From Herbinix luporum (GTDB lineage: Bacteria > Bacillota > Clostridia > Lachnospirales > Lachnospiraceae): a DNA stretch of 64,000 bases. Shown here in pieces: positions 27,988 to 35,418 of this stretch; position 1 is the first letter of the stretch, and each line of letters starts with the position of its first letter. Position numbers and translations under genes: made by a program. Under the pieces are notes generated by a model, which saw nothing but the letters and a program-made list of their open reading frames with translations, was not told where the DNA came from and did not search any database. The DNA lies in NCBI RefSeq assembly GCF_900070325.1, contig NZ_LN879430.1:1171379-1235378 (forward strand). The letters run 5' to 3'.

Positions 27988-29022
27988 ATGGCAAAAGATG
28001 ATAGAATAAGGGCTTTAGAATCGGCACTAGCCCAAATCGAAAAACAGTACGGTAAGGGTTCCGTTATGAAGCTGGGGGAAACCAGAACTAATATGAATAT
28101 TGAAACAGTACCTACCGGTTCCATCAGTCTTGATATAGCTTTAGGACTAGGTGGTGTTCCCAAGGGAAGAATTATAGAAATCTATGGACCTGAATCCTCC
28201 GGTAAGACCACTGTTGCATTACATATGGTAGCGGAAGTACAAAAGCTTGGAGGAATAGCCGGATTTATCGATGCTGAGCATGCCCTAGATCCTGTCTACG
28301 CTAAGAATATTGGTGTTGATATTGATAATTTATATATTTCCCAACCGGACAACGGAGAACAGGCCTTAGAAATTACTGAGACCATGGTTCGTTCCGGTGC
28401 AGTTGATATTATTATTGTTGACTCTGTAGCCGCCCTAGTTCCTAAGGCGGAAATCGATGGTGATATGGGCGATTCCCATATGGGGCTACAGGCAAGATTA
28501 ATGTCTCAGGCCTTAAGAAAGCTTACTGCTGTAATTAGCAAGTCTAACTGTATAGTGATTTTTATTAACCAGCTCCGTGAAAAGCTTGGTGTTATGTTCG
28601 GTAATCCAGAGACAACAACCGGTGGACGAGCCCTGAAATTCTACGCATCGGTTCGTCTTGATGTACGGAGAATTGAATCTCTAAAACAAGGGGGAGAAGT
28701 TATCGGTAGCCGTACCCGTATTAAAGTTGTTAAAAACAAAATAGCTCCACCGTTTAAAGAAGCGGAGTTTGATATTATGTTCGGTAAAGGTATCTCCAAG
28801 GAAGGAGATGTTCTGGATTTGGCAGCTGAAGTTGGTATTGTTAACAAAAGCGGTGCCTGGTATTCCTATAAGGAAGCCAAAATAGGACAAGGCAGGGAGA
28901 ATGCAAAGCAATTCCTTGCAGAAAACCCAGAGATTTTTGAAGAAATTTATGAACAAGTAAGAGAAAGTTTCGGCATAAAATCAGCTATAAAGTATGTTGA
29001 AGGAATAGAAACAGAAAAATAA
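27988..29022 (+). CDS. recA: Recombinase RecA
   Basis: ATP-dependent strand-exchange protein and LexA coprotease. The Walker [10 protein letters not shown] is at residues 67-75, Walker [14 protein letters not shown] follows, and the L2/filament region has [20 protein letters not shown]. An upstream in-frame extension to 27955 exists, but AAAGGTG and the family start [14 protein letters not shown] support 27988 (344 aa). The C-terminus lacks the long acidic tail seen in enterobacteria. An SOS box and promoter lie upstream, a strong terminator lies at 29029, and recX follows. Confidence 0.97.
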   Translation: MAKDDRIRALESALAQIEKQYGKGSVMKLGETRTNMNIETVPTGSISLDIALGLGGVPKGRIIEIYGPESSGKTTVALHMVAEVQKLGGIAGFIDAEHALDPVYAKNIGVDIDNLYISQPDNGEQALEITETMVRSGAVDIIIVDSVAALVPKAEIDGDMGDSHMGLQARLMSQALRKLTAVISKSNCIVIFINQLREKLGVMFGNPETTTGGRALKFYASVRLDVRRIESLKQGGEVIGSRTRIKVVKNKIAPPFKEAEFDIMFGKGISKEGDVLDLAAEVGIVNKSGAWYSYKEAKIGQGRENAKQFLAENPEIFEEIYEQVRESFGIKSAIKYVEGIETEK

Positions 29023-29028
29023 AATTTT

Positions 29029-29082
29029 AAGCTGTCCATTTAAAAGAGGTAGAATGCCGTTCGGCCAATGGACAGCTTTTTG
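29029..29082 (+). terminator. Intrinsic terminator between recA and recX
   Basis: AAGCTGTCCATT pairs perfectly with AATGGACAGCTT, and a T run follows. The loop contains a second small GCCG/CGGC hairpin. Partial readthrough would couple recX to recA. Confidence 0.9.
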
Positions 29083-29114
29083 TTAAATAAAATATAATTT
29101 ATTAGGAGCCTTAT

Positions 29115-29747
29115 ATGATAGTTACAGATATTTTAGAAGTAAATCTAGGCCACAGTAAAAAGAAAAAGGCATATAAAATATATTTAGATTATAACTTTGC
29201 CTTTTTATTATATAGCCAGGATATTAAATTATATGGACTTAAAAAGGGATTAGATCTTTCTGAAGAAACTTACCATAAAATAATAGAAGAGACCGTCTAT
29301 CGCCGTGCAAAACAAAAGGCATTGGCTATATTGAAGTTTGCAGATAGGACTCAGTACGAGCTTTATATAAAACTTAAAGATGCATATTATACAGATGAAA
29401 TTATTGATAGAACCATAGAGTATTTAAAAGGATACAATTATCTTAATGATGTAAGATATGCTTCTAATTATATTCGTTCAAAAATGTATCAGCAAAGTAA
29501 ACTGGTACTTAAATCAAAATTATTACAAAAAGGTATAGATAGGGACACTATAGAAAAAATTATTTTTAATGAATATCAAACTAGTGCAGAAGATAAGGAT
29601 CCGGAAATCTTAGCTATCAATAAGCATATAAAGAAAAAATATAAGGACCTTACATGTTTGACTAAGGAAGAAAAGCAAAAATTGATTACATCCTTATATC
29701 GAAAAGGATTTAATCTGGATAAAATCCACAAATGTTTGGATATATAA
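29115..29747 (+). CDS. recX: Regulatory protein RecX
   Basis: RecX modulates RecA filament activity by direct binding. The 210-aa protein is strongly basic and helical, with the three-helix tandem repeats of the family: RRAKQKALAILKFADRTQYEL (first repeat, about 62-82), DEIIDRTIEYLKGYNYLNDVRY (second) and a less conserved third ending HKCLDI. Identification rests on these repeats and on the position directly behind recA. An N-terminal beta segment (about 1-45) is typical of longer Firmicute RecX. Start follows AGGAGC. Expression probably depends on readthrough of the terminator at 29029. Confidence 0.87.
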   Translation: MIVTDILEVNLGHSKKKKAYKIYLDYNFAFLLYSQDIKLYGLKKGLDLSEETYHKIIEETVYRRAKQKALAILKFADRTQYELYIKLKDAYYTDEIIDRTIEYLKGYNYLNDVRYASNYIRSKMYQQSKLVLKSKLLQKGIDRDTIEKIIFNEYQTSAEDKDPEILAINKHIKKKYKDLTCLTKEEKQKLITSLYRKGFNLDKIHKCLDI

Positions 29748-29773
29748 AATAATTATAAAAAATCTATTACTAC

Positions 29774-29802
29774 TTGCCTTTTCTTTATATTTATTATACA
29801 AT
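29774..29802 (+). promoter_or_regulatory. Candidate promoter of the carboxyltransferase operon, with adjacent dyad
   Basis: TTGCCT and TACAAT with a 17-base spacer. A short dyad AGAAAA-TTGG-TTTTCT follows at 29813-29828, right after the expected start site, and might be an operator. Confidence 0.5.
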
Positions 29803-29857
29803 TAAAATTGGCAGAAAATTGGTTTTCTACTAGATTTAGAAAAATGGAGGGCTGAAA

Positions 29858-31294
29858 ATGTCTAATACTGCACAACTATCTGCAAGGGAGAGAATTACTT
29901 CACTGCTTGATGATAATAGTTTTGTTGAAGTCGGTGCATATGTTACAAAAAGAAGTACTGACTTTAACCTTGAGCAGAAGGAAATTCCTAATGACGGCGT
30001 TATAACCGGCTATGGCCTTATTGACGGTAATCCTGTTTATGTATTTAGTCAGGATGCAAGTTCCCTAGGAGGCTCTGTCGGTGAAATGCATGCAAAAAAA
30101 ATAACAAGATTATACGATTTGGCACTTAAGGTGGGCGCACCTGTTATCGGATTAATTGATTCAACAGGTATGAGATTGCAAGAAGCTACCGATGCTCTAA
30201 ATGGCTTTGGGGAAATATACTTGAAGCAAGTTATGGCTTCCGGTGTTATTCCTCAGATTACTGCTATCTTTGGTAATTGTGGCGGTGGTCTGGCCCTTAT
30301 GGCTTCCTTAAGTGATTTTTCATTTATTGAGGGAAATAATGCAAGACTTTTCTTGCAAACTCCTAACTCTTTGCAAGGAAACCATAAGCAAAAGTTAGAT
30401 ACCTCCGGTGCTGATTTTAATGCAAAATCAGGCACTGTTGATTATGTTGGTTCTAGCGAACTTGATGTATTAAATAAGATTCGTGAACTTATTACACTGC
30501 TTCCTTCTAACAACGAAGAAGCTGGCAATGTAATAGAATGCAGTGATGATTTAAACCGTATTCTTCCGAACTTTTCTGCAGAATTGGAAGATACAAAATA
30601 TGCAATAATCGATATTTCTGATAATAATTATTTCTATGAAGTCAAATCTGAATATGCTAAAGAAATTGTAACCGGCTTTATCCGCCTAAATGGTATAACC
30701 ATAGGTGCAATAGCTAACAGAACCAAGGTTCTAGATGATAATGGGCAGGTTATAGATCAGTTTGACCCTACCCTTACTACAGAAGGCTGCAAAAAAGCGG
30801 CTGGTTTTGTACGTTTTTGCGATGCATTTGATATTCCTATTCTTACACTTACCAATGTAACCGGCTACAAGGCTGATATTAATGAAGAAAAGACCATGGC
30901 TAAAGCAGCAGCAGAGCTTACCTATGCTTTTGCCGATGCCACGGTACCAAAAGTAAACCTAATTATAGGTAAAGCCTATGGTAGTGCATATATTTCCATG
31001 AATTCAAAACATATTGGAGCGGATTATGTCTTTGCTCTACCAAATGCTGAATTGGGAATGATGGATGCTAAGTTAGCTGCCCAGATTATCTATGATGGAG
31101 AATCAGCTGAGACAATAAATCAAAAATCTGAAGAATATGCTTCACTGCAAAACGGAGCTCTTTCGGCAGCAAAACGAGGTTATGTGGATAATATTATAGA
31201 AGCCGAAACTGTCAGAAAGCATTTAGTATATGCATTTGAAATGTTATATTTAAAGAGTGAAGCAAGGCCAGTTAGAAAACACGGCTCCTTCTAG
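29858..31294 (+). CDS. Acyl-CoA carboxyltransferase subunit (MmdA / transcarboxylase 12S family)
   Basis: Member of the biotin-dependent acyl-CoA carboxyltransferase family (methylmalonyl-CoA decarboxylase alpha, propionyl-CoA carboxylase beta, transcarboxylase 12S). It moves carboxyl groups between an acyl-CoA and carboxybiotin. The crotonase-fold halves are visible: the N-half has SQDASSLGGSVGEMHAKKI, IGLIDSTGMRLQEA and GNCGGGLALMA; the C-half has TNVTGYKA and IIGKAYGSAYISM. At 478 aa it is shorter than the usual 510-520 aa subunits. The acyl-CoA substrate is unknown; methylmalonyl-, malonyl- or propionyl-CoA are candidates. It is first of five genes encoding a biotin carrier and Na+ decarboxylase parts. 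Confidence 0.85.
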   Translation: MSNTAQLSARERITSLLDDNSFVEVGAYVTKRSTDFNLEQKEIPNDGVITGYGLIDGNPVYVFSQDASSLGGSVGEMHAKKITRLYDLALKVGAPVIGLIDSTGMRLQEATDALNGFGEIYLKQVMASGVIPQITAIFGNCGGGLALMASLSDFSFIEGNNARLFLQTPNSLQGNHKQKLDTSGADFNAKSGTVDYVGSSELDVLNKIRELITLLPSNNEEAGNVIECSDDLNRILPNFSAELEDTKYAIIDISDNNYFYEVKSEYAKEIVTGFIRLNGITIGAIANRTKVLDDNGQVIDQFDPTLTTEGCKKAAGFVRFCDAFDIPILTLTNVTGYKADINEEKTMAKAAAELTYAFADATVPKVNLIIGKAYGSAYISMNSKHIGADYVFALPNAELGMMDAKLAAQIIYDGESAETINQKSEEYASLQNGALSAAKRGYVDNIIEAETVRKHLVYAFEMLYLKSEARPVRKHGSF

Positions 31295-31306
31295 GCTGTG
31301 TTAAGC

Positions 31307-31324
31307 AATGATTTTTTAATCATT
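31307..31324 (+). repeat. Small hairpin between operon genes 1 and 2
   Basis: AATGATT-TTTT-AATCATT, a perfect 7-bp stem with T4 loop, lies in the gap before the gamma-subunit gene. No T run follows the stem, so it is not a clear terminator. Confidence 0.6.
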
Positions 31325-31346
31325 TAAGAAAGGTTTGATTAATATT

Positions 31347-31751
31347 ATGACCATAATAAATTACGGTATATCAAATTCTATGATCCTTCTATCAAAAGCG
31401 CATTTATCTGAAAGGATAAAGTTAGGAGCACTTAATACCGTTTTAGGAATGGGTATTGTATTTGTTGTTTTAACCTTAATTATATTTATTATTAGCTTGT
31501 TCAAATACTTACCTAATCCCACATCGGGAGAAAAGAGTGTAAAGAAAGATCAGGATGATCGAACTGCTTCTGTAGATAATAAGGTTACACAAATTGAAAG
31601 ACTAGAAGAAGCAGATTTAATGAATGATCATGAGCTGGTAGCGGTAATTACTGCAGCAATACATGCCTACCAGTCAGATAACTCATCCGATCTTTCAGCC
31701 GGTGGTTTTACCGTCCGCTCCATTCGAAAAATAAATAATAGAAGGATATAA
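31347..31751 (+). CDS. OadG-like gamma subunit of Na+-translocating decarboxylase
   Basis: Small membrane protein of the OadG family, which assembles and anchors biotin-dependent Na+ decarboxylases. One transmembrane helix (about residues 33-55, GMGIVFVVLTLIIFIISLF) is preceded by a short outside segment and followed by a charged cytoplasmic tail. The tail ends in the family's ITAAIHAYQ and FTVRSIRKI segments. The ORF can be extended to a TTG at 31335, but the ATG at 31347 is better spaced from AAAGG; product 134 aa. Its place between the carboxyltransferase and biotin carrier genes supports the call. Confidence 0.82.
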   Translation: MTIINYGISNSMILLSKAHLSERIKLGALNTVLGMGIVFVVLTLIIFIISLFKYLPNPTSGEKSVKKDQDDRTASVDNKVTQIERLEEADLMNDHELVAVITAAIHAYQSDNSSDLSAGGFTVRSIRKINNRRI

Positions 31752-31800
31752 TAATCGTACAAAGCGGTTATTAATCAGAACACAAGGAGGATTTATATCA

Positions 31801-32202
31801 TGAAATATTATACAATCACTGTTAATGGCAACACTTATGAAGTATCTGTTGAAGAAAATACAGGAGTATCCTCTGGGGCACCGGCACCGGTAGCAGCACC
31901 GGCTCCCACTCCCGTACCAAAAGCTCCGGTACAAAAAGCAGCTCCGGCTCCAGCTCCCGCGCCAAAGGCAGCCTCTGGTGCTGAAGGCAATATAAAAGTT
32001 AGTTCACCCATGCCCGGTAAGATATTATCCTTAAAAGCTAATGTAGGGCAGGCTGTTAAGAAGGGCGATGTAATTCTTATTCTTGAAGCCATGAAGATGG
32101 AAAATGAAATAGTTGCTCCTGAAGACGGTACTGTAGCCAGCATTAATGTAAGTGCCGGCCAATCAGTAGAAGCAGGAGATTTATTAGCTACATTAAACTA
32201 AA
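31801..32202 (+). CDS. Biotin carboxyl carrier protein of the decarboxylase/transcarboxylase complex
   Basis: Free-standing biotinyl protein (133 aa) that carries CO2 between carboxyltransferase and decarboxylase sites. An N-terminal segment (1-20) precedes a flexible Ala/Pro-rich linker (about 23-58), and the lipoyl/biotinyl domain (about 63-133) contains EAMKMEN, whose central Lys is the biotinylation site, plus SPMPGKI. In Klebsiella OadA this domain is fused to the alpha subunit; here it is separate, as in transcarboxylase 1.3S and MmdC. A strong AAGGAGG site suggests high expression. A biotin ligase is not in the window. Confidence 0.93.
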
Positions 32203-32246
32203 AAATATGGATTTCATTTGCAAATCCCCTTATGGGAGGACTGAAA

Positions 32247-33398
32247 ATGGACTATTTAGTAAATACATTAGTTAATTTATTAGAAGCTTCCGGTTTCTAT
32301 CAAATTACTTATAAAAATCTTATAATGATTGCTGTTGCCTGTTTTCTTTTATACCTGGCAATAAAAAAAGATTATGAACCACTTTTGCTTATTCCTATAG
32401 CATTCGGAATGCTGCTGGTTAATCTTTTTCCCGGTATTATGGCTCAGCCTTCCGTTAATGCCAACGGAGATGTGGTTCCCGGCGGACTACTGCGTTATTT
32501 CTATCTAGGTGACGAGTATGGAATTTGGCCATCCCTAATCTTTTTAGGTGTAGGGGCCATGACCGATTTTGGTCCTTTAATTGCCAACCCATCTAGTTTT
32601 TTACTTGGGGCAGCAGCACAGTTTGGAATTTATGCAGCGTATTTTGGAGCAGTTTTACTTGGATTTACTGACGGAGCAGCAGCATCTATCTCCATAATAG
32701 GCGGTGCTGACGGACCTACATCAATATTTCTAGCTACAAAACTGGCACCTGAACTATTAGGACCGATTGCTGTTGCAGCCTATTCATATATGTCTCTTGT
32801 TCCTATTATACAACCTCCGATTATGAGGCTTCTTACTACCGAGAAAGAACGTAAGATTAAGATGGAGCAATTAAGACCGGTATCCAAGTTAGAAAAGATA
32901 CTATTTCCTATAGTTGTTACTATCATAGTAGTACTTTTATTACCTGATACGGCACCTTTAGTAGGTATGTTAATGCTTGGTAACTTGTTCCGTGAAAGTG
33001 GTGTTGTACGTCAATTAACAGATGTATCATCCAATGCATTAATGTATATTGTAGTAATACTACTGGGTACCTCAGTAGGTGCAACTACCAGTGCAGAAAC
33101 CTTCCTTAACTTAAGTACCTTAAAAATTGTAGCACTGGGCCTGGTTGCCTTTGCCTTTGGAACTGCCAGCGGTATTCTTTTTGGTAAATTAATGTGTAAA
33201 TTAAGCGGAGGCAAAATCAATCCTTTGATTGGTTCTGCCGGCGTATCTGCAGTACCTATGGCTGCTAGGGTTTCCCAGAAGGTAGGAGCAGAAGCAGATC
33301 CTACCAACTTCTTACTGATGCATGCCATGGGCCCTAATGTGGCAGGTGTTATCGGTACTGCCGTAGTTGCAGGTGTATTTCTATCTGTTTTTGGTTAA
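32247..33398 (+). CDS. Na+-translocating decarboxylase beta subunit (OadB/MmdB/GcdB family)
   Basis: Polytopic membrane protein that decarboxylates carboxybiotin and pumps Na+ out. About ten or more hydrophobic helices are seen. The hallmark [13 protein letters not shown] contains the Asp that is essential in the Klebsiella homologue. [16 protein letters not shown] near the C-terminus corresponds to the second conserved ion-site region, and [17 protein letters not shown] matches the helix carrying the conserved Tyr. The open frame extends to 32232, but the GGGAGG at 32234-32239 fits the ATG at 32247 (MDYLVNTLV), giving 383 aa. The gene is preceded by a small hairpin at 32209-32227. Confidence 0.92.
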   Translation: MDYLVNTLVNLLEASGFYQITYKNLIMIAVACFLLYLAIKKDYEPLLLIPIAFGMLLVNLFPGIMAQPSVNANGDVVPGGLLRYFYLGDEYGIWPSLIFLGVGAMTDFGPLIANPSSFLLGAAAQFGIYAAYFGAVLLGFTDGAAASISIIGGADGPTSIFLATKLAPELLGPIAVAAYSYMSLVPIIQPPIMRLLTTEKERKIKMEQLRPVSKLEKILFPIVVTIIVVLLLPDTAPLVGMLMLGNLFRESGVVRQLTDVSSNALMYIVVILLGTSVGATTSAETFLNLSTLKIVALGLVAFAFGTASGILFGKLMCKLSGGKINPLIGSAGVSAVPMAARVSQKVGAEADPTNFLLMHAMGPNVAGVIGTAVVAGVFLSVFG

Positions 33399-33411
33399 AC
33401 AGCTTAATGGG

Positions 33412-33423
33412 CCTTATATAAGG
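33412..33423. repeat. 12-bp perfect palindrome between operon genes 4 and 5
   Basis: CCTTATATAAGG, further flanked by GG/TC, sits in the 50-base gap between the beta subunit and the final carboxyltransferase gene. With the hairpins at 31307 and 32209 it is one of three short dyads at gene junctions of this operon. Confidence 0.6.
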
Positions 33424-33448
33424 TCTATAATGAACAGGAGGTAAATTA

Positions 33449-34861
33449 ATGGCTAAACAAGCAAAAAGACCGGTTAAAATTACGGAGACTATTCTTCGTG
33501 ACGCACATCAATCTTTGATAGCCACAAGAATGTCCACCGAAGAGATGCTGCCGGTAATTGAAAAAATGGATAAAGTAGGCTACCATTCCGTTGAATGTTG
33601 GGGTGGAGCTACCTTTGATGCTTCCTTACGTTTTCTTAAGGAAGATCCATGGGATAGATTAAGAAAAATAAGAGCAGGATTTAAAAACACTAAACTACAA
33701 ATGCTTTTCCGTGGTCAGAACATCTTAGGATATCGTCATTATGCAGATGATGTTGTAGAATACTTTGTTCAAAAATCCATTGCAAACGGTATCGATATCA
33801 TCCGTATATTTGACGCCCTAAATGATATGCGAAACCTTGAATCCACAGTAAAAGCTACCAACAAGGAAAATGGCCATGCTCAGATTGCTATATGCTATAC
33901 CCTAGGAGATGCATATACCATAGATTATTATGTAAAATTAGCTAAGGATATAGAATCTTTAGGTGCCTCATCCATATGTATTAAGGATATGGCCGGACTA
34001 TTGGTTCCTTATCAAGCTACCGAATTGGTAACAGCTCTTAAAAAGGCCGTAAAAATTCCTATTAATCTTCATACCCACTATACCAGTGGTGTGGCATCTA
34101 TGACATATATGAAAGCAGTAGAGGCCGGTTGTGATATTATAGACACTGCTATGTCACCTTTTGCACTGGGTACCAGCCAACCTGCTACAGAAGTTATGGT
34201 AGAAACTTTCAAAGGTACTCCATATGATACCGGCTATGATCAGAAGCTCCTGGCAGAGATTGCGGACTATTTCCGTCCTATCAAGGATAAGGCATTAGAA
34301 AAAGGTTTACTTAACCCTAAGGTAATGGGTGTTGATATCAAAACTTTACTATACCAAGTACCAGGCGGAATGTTATCCAATCTGGTATCTCAGCTTAAGG
34401 AGCAAAAAGCAGAAGATAAATACTATGAAGTTCTTGAGGAAGTTCCCAGAGTCCGTAAGGATTTTGGTGAACCGCCACTGGTTACACCTTCAAGCCAAAT
34501 TGTAGGAACCCAGGCCGTATTAAATGTACTGACAGGGGAACGCTATAAGATGGTAACAAAGGAATCTAGGGCTCTTTTATCCGGTGAATATGGTAGAACT
34601 GCAAAACCCTTTAATAAAGAGGTTCAGAAAAAGGTTATCGGTGATAAAAAGCCTATAACTTGCAGACCGGCTGATTTACTTGAGCCTGAGCTTAAAAAAA
34701 TTGAGGCTGAAATTGCCGAATGGAAAGAGCAGGATGAGGATGTATTATCCTATGCTTTATTCCCTCAGGTTGCTATGGAATATTTCAAATACCGTCAGGC
34801 ACAAAAGACAGGTGTTGATGTAACAGAGGGCGATAGCGAGAATAAAGCTTATCCTGTATAA
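33449..34861 (+). CDS. Oxaloacetate/pyruvate carboxyltransferase (OadA / transcarboxylase 5S family) lacking a biotinyl domain
   Basis: DRE-TIM-type carboxyltransferase that transfers a carboxyl group between oxaloacetate/pyruvate and biotin. The TIM barrel shows TETILRDAHQS (metal-binding Asp18), the carbamylated-Lys motif ICIKDMAG and metal histidines in NLHTHYTSG. The C-terminal conserved carboxylase domain (about 300-430) has VPGGMLSNL. The protein stops at 470 aa, without the EAMKM biotinyl domain that ends Klebsiella OadA; the carrier encoded at 31801 supplies it. It closes a five-gene operon that also holds an unrelated acyl-CoA carboxyltransferase. Confidence 0.93.
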   Translation: MAKQAKRPVKITETILRDAHQSLIATRMSTEEMLPVIEKMDKVGYHSVECWGGATFDASLRFLKEDPWDRLRKIRAGFKNTKLQMLFRGQNILGYRHYADDVVEYFVQKSIANGIDIIRIFDALNDMRNLESTVKATNKENGHAQIAICYTLGDAYTIDYYVKLAKDIESLGASSICIKDMAGLLVPYQATELVTALKKAVKIPINLHTHYTSGVASMTYMKAVEAGCDIIDTAMSPFALGTSQPATEVMVETFKGTPYDTGYDQKLLAEIADYFRPIKDKALEKGLLNPKVMGVDIKTLLYQVPGGMLSNLVSQLKEQKAEDKYYEVLEEVPRVRKDFGEPPLVTPSSQIVGTQAVLNVLTGERYKMVTKESRALLSGEYGRTAKPFNKEVQKKVIGDKKPITCRPADLLEPELKKIEAEIAEWKEQDEDVLSYALFPQVAMEYFKYRQAQKTGVDVTEGDSENKAYPV

Positions 34862-34879
34862 AACTAATATAAAAACTGG

Positions 34880-34926
34880 GCTGTCGTTTTAAGGATTAGA
34901 AAATCCTGAAGCGACAGCTTTTATTT
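34880..34926 (+). terminator. Intrinsic terminator of the carboxyltransferase operon
   Basis: GCTGTCGTTTTAAGGATT pairs with AATCCTGAAGCGACAGC around a 4-base loop, with one mismatch region, followed by a T-rich stretch. Confidence 0.9.
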
Positions 34927-34974
34927 TGCCTAAAATAGAACAGATAAAATAATATTAAGATTAATATTTTTTAC

Positions 34975-35003
34975 TTGACAATTGTATAAGAATTAGGTAT
35001 ACT
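34975..35003 (+). promoter_or_regulatory. Strong sigma-A promoter of ylxM-ffh
   Basis: Consensus TTGACA, 17-base spacer and TATACT. The expected start site (about 35010) lies inside the 13-bp dyad at 35004-35036. Confidence 0.8.
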
Positions 35004-35036
35004 ACCACCTGTAAAGAAAAAAGCTTTACAGGTGGT
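35004..35036 (+). promoter_or_regulatory. 13-bp dyad covering the start site and ribosome binding site of ylxM
   Basis: ACCACCTGTAAAG and its exact complement flank a 7-base A-rich loop. The right arm contains AGGTGGT, the only plausible ribosome binding site of ylxM, and five T residues follow before the ATG at 35043. It could be a DNA operator, an mRNA hairpin hiding the RBS, or a weak attenuator. Confidence 0.8.
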
Positions 35037-35042
35037 GTTTTT

Positions 35043-35417
35043 ATGTTAGATGTTGAATCTAGGGACTCAAAACTTGATGAACTAATTAATTTATCAATGC
35101 TATATGATTTTTATGGGGAGCTATTAAGCGACAATAAAAAACGTGTATTTGAAGATTATATCTTAAATGATTTATCATTAAGTGAAATCGCTGACCAATT
35201 AGATATAACCCGCCAAGGAGTCCATGATATTGTAAAACGCTGCACCAAAGAGTTGAAGGATTATGAGGACAGATTATCTCTGTTAAAAAAATTCACCAGA
35301 GTAAAGCATATGATAGAAAATATTAAAGATACTTGCTCTGAGATTTCAAAATCCGGAGACCTTAATATGATACATGAAATCGAAACATTGGCAGATGATA
35401 TATTAAAGGAGCTATGA
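35043..35417 (+). CDS. ylxM: YlxM-family SRP-associated helix-turn-helix protein
   Basis: UPF0122/YlxM protein, encoded upstream of ffh in Firmicutes and reported to interact with the signal recognition particle in some species. The N-terminal half is a sigma-70 region-4-like helix-turn-helix (about 38-68: LSEIADQLDITRQGVHDIVKR). The C-terminal half is helical and charged. At 124 aa it is normal. It ends one base before the ATG of ffh, so the two are tightly coupled. Its leader carries a strong promoter and a dyad that overlaps its RBS, suggesting autoregulation (inference). Confidence 0.93.
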   Translation: MLDVESRDSKLDELINLSMLYDFYGELLSDNKKRVFEDYILNDLSLSEIADQLDITRQGVHDIVKRCTKELKDYEDRLSLLKKFTRVKHMIENIKDTCSEISKSGDLNMIHEIETLADDILKEL

Positions 35418-35418
35418 T

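Noticed and set aside
31835..32143. Minus-strand open frame rich in Ala and Gly
   Set aside because: It is the antisense of the Pro/Ala-rich linker of the biotin carrier. There is no RBS and the composition is explained by the + strand gene.
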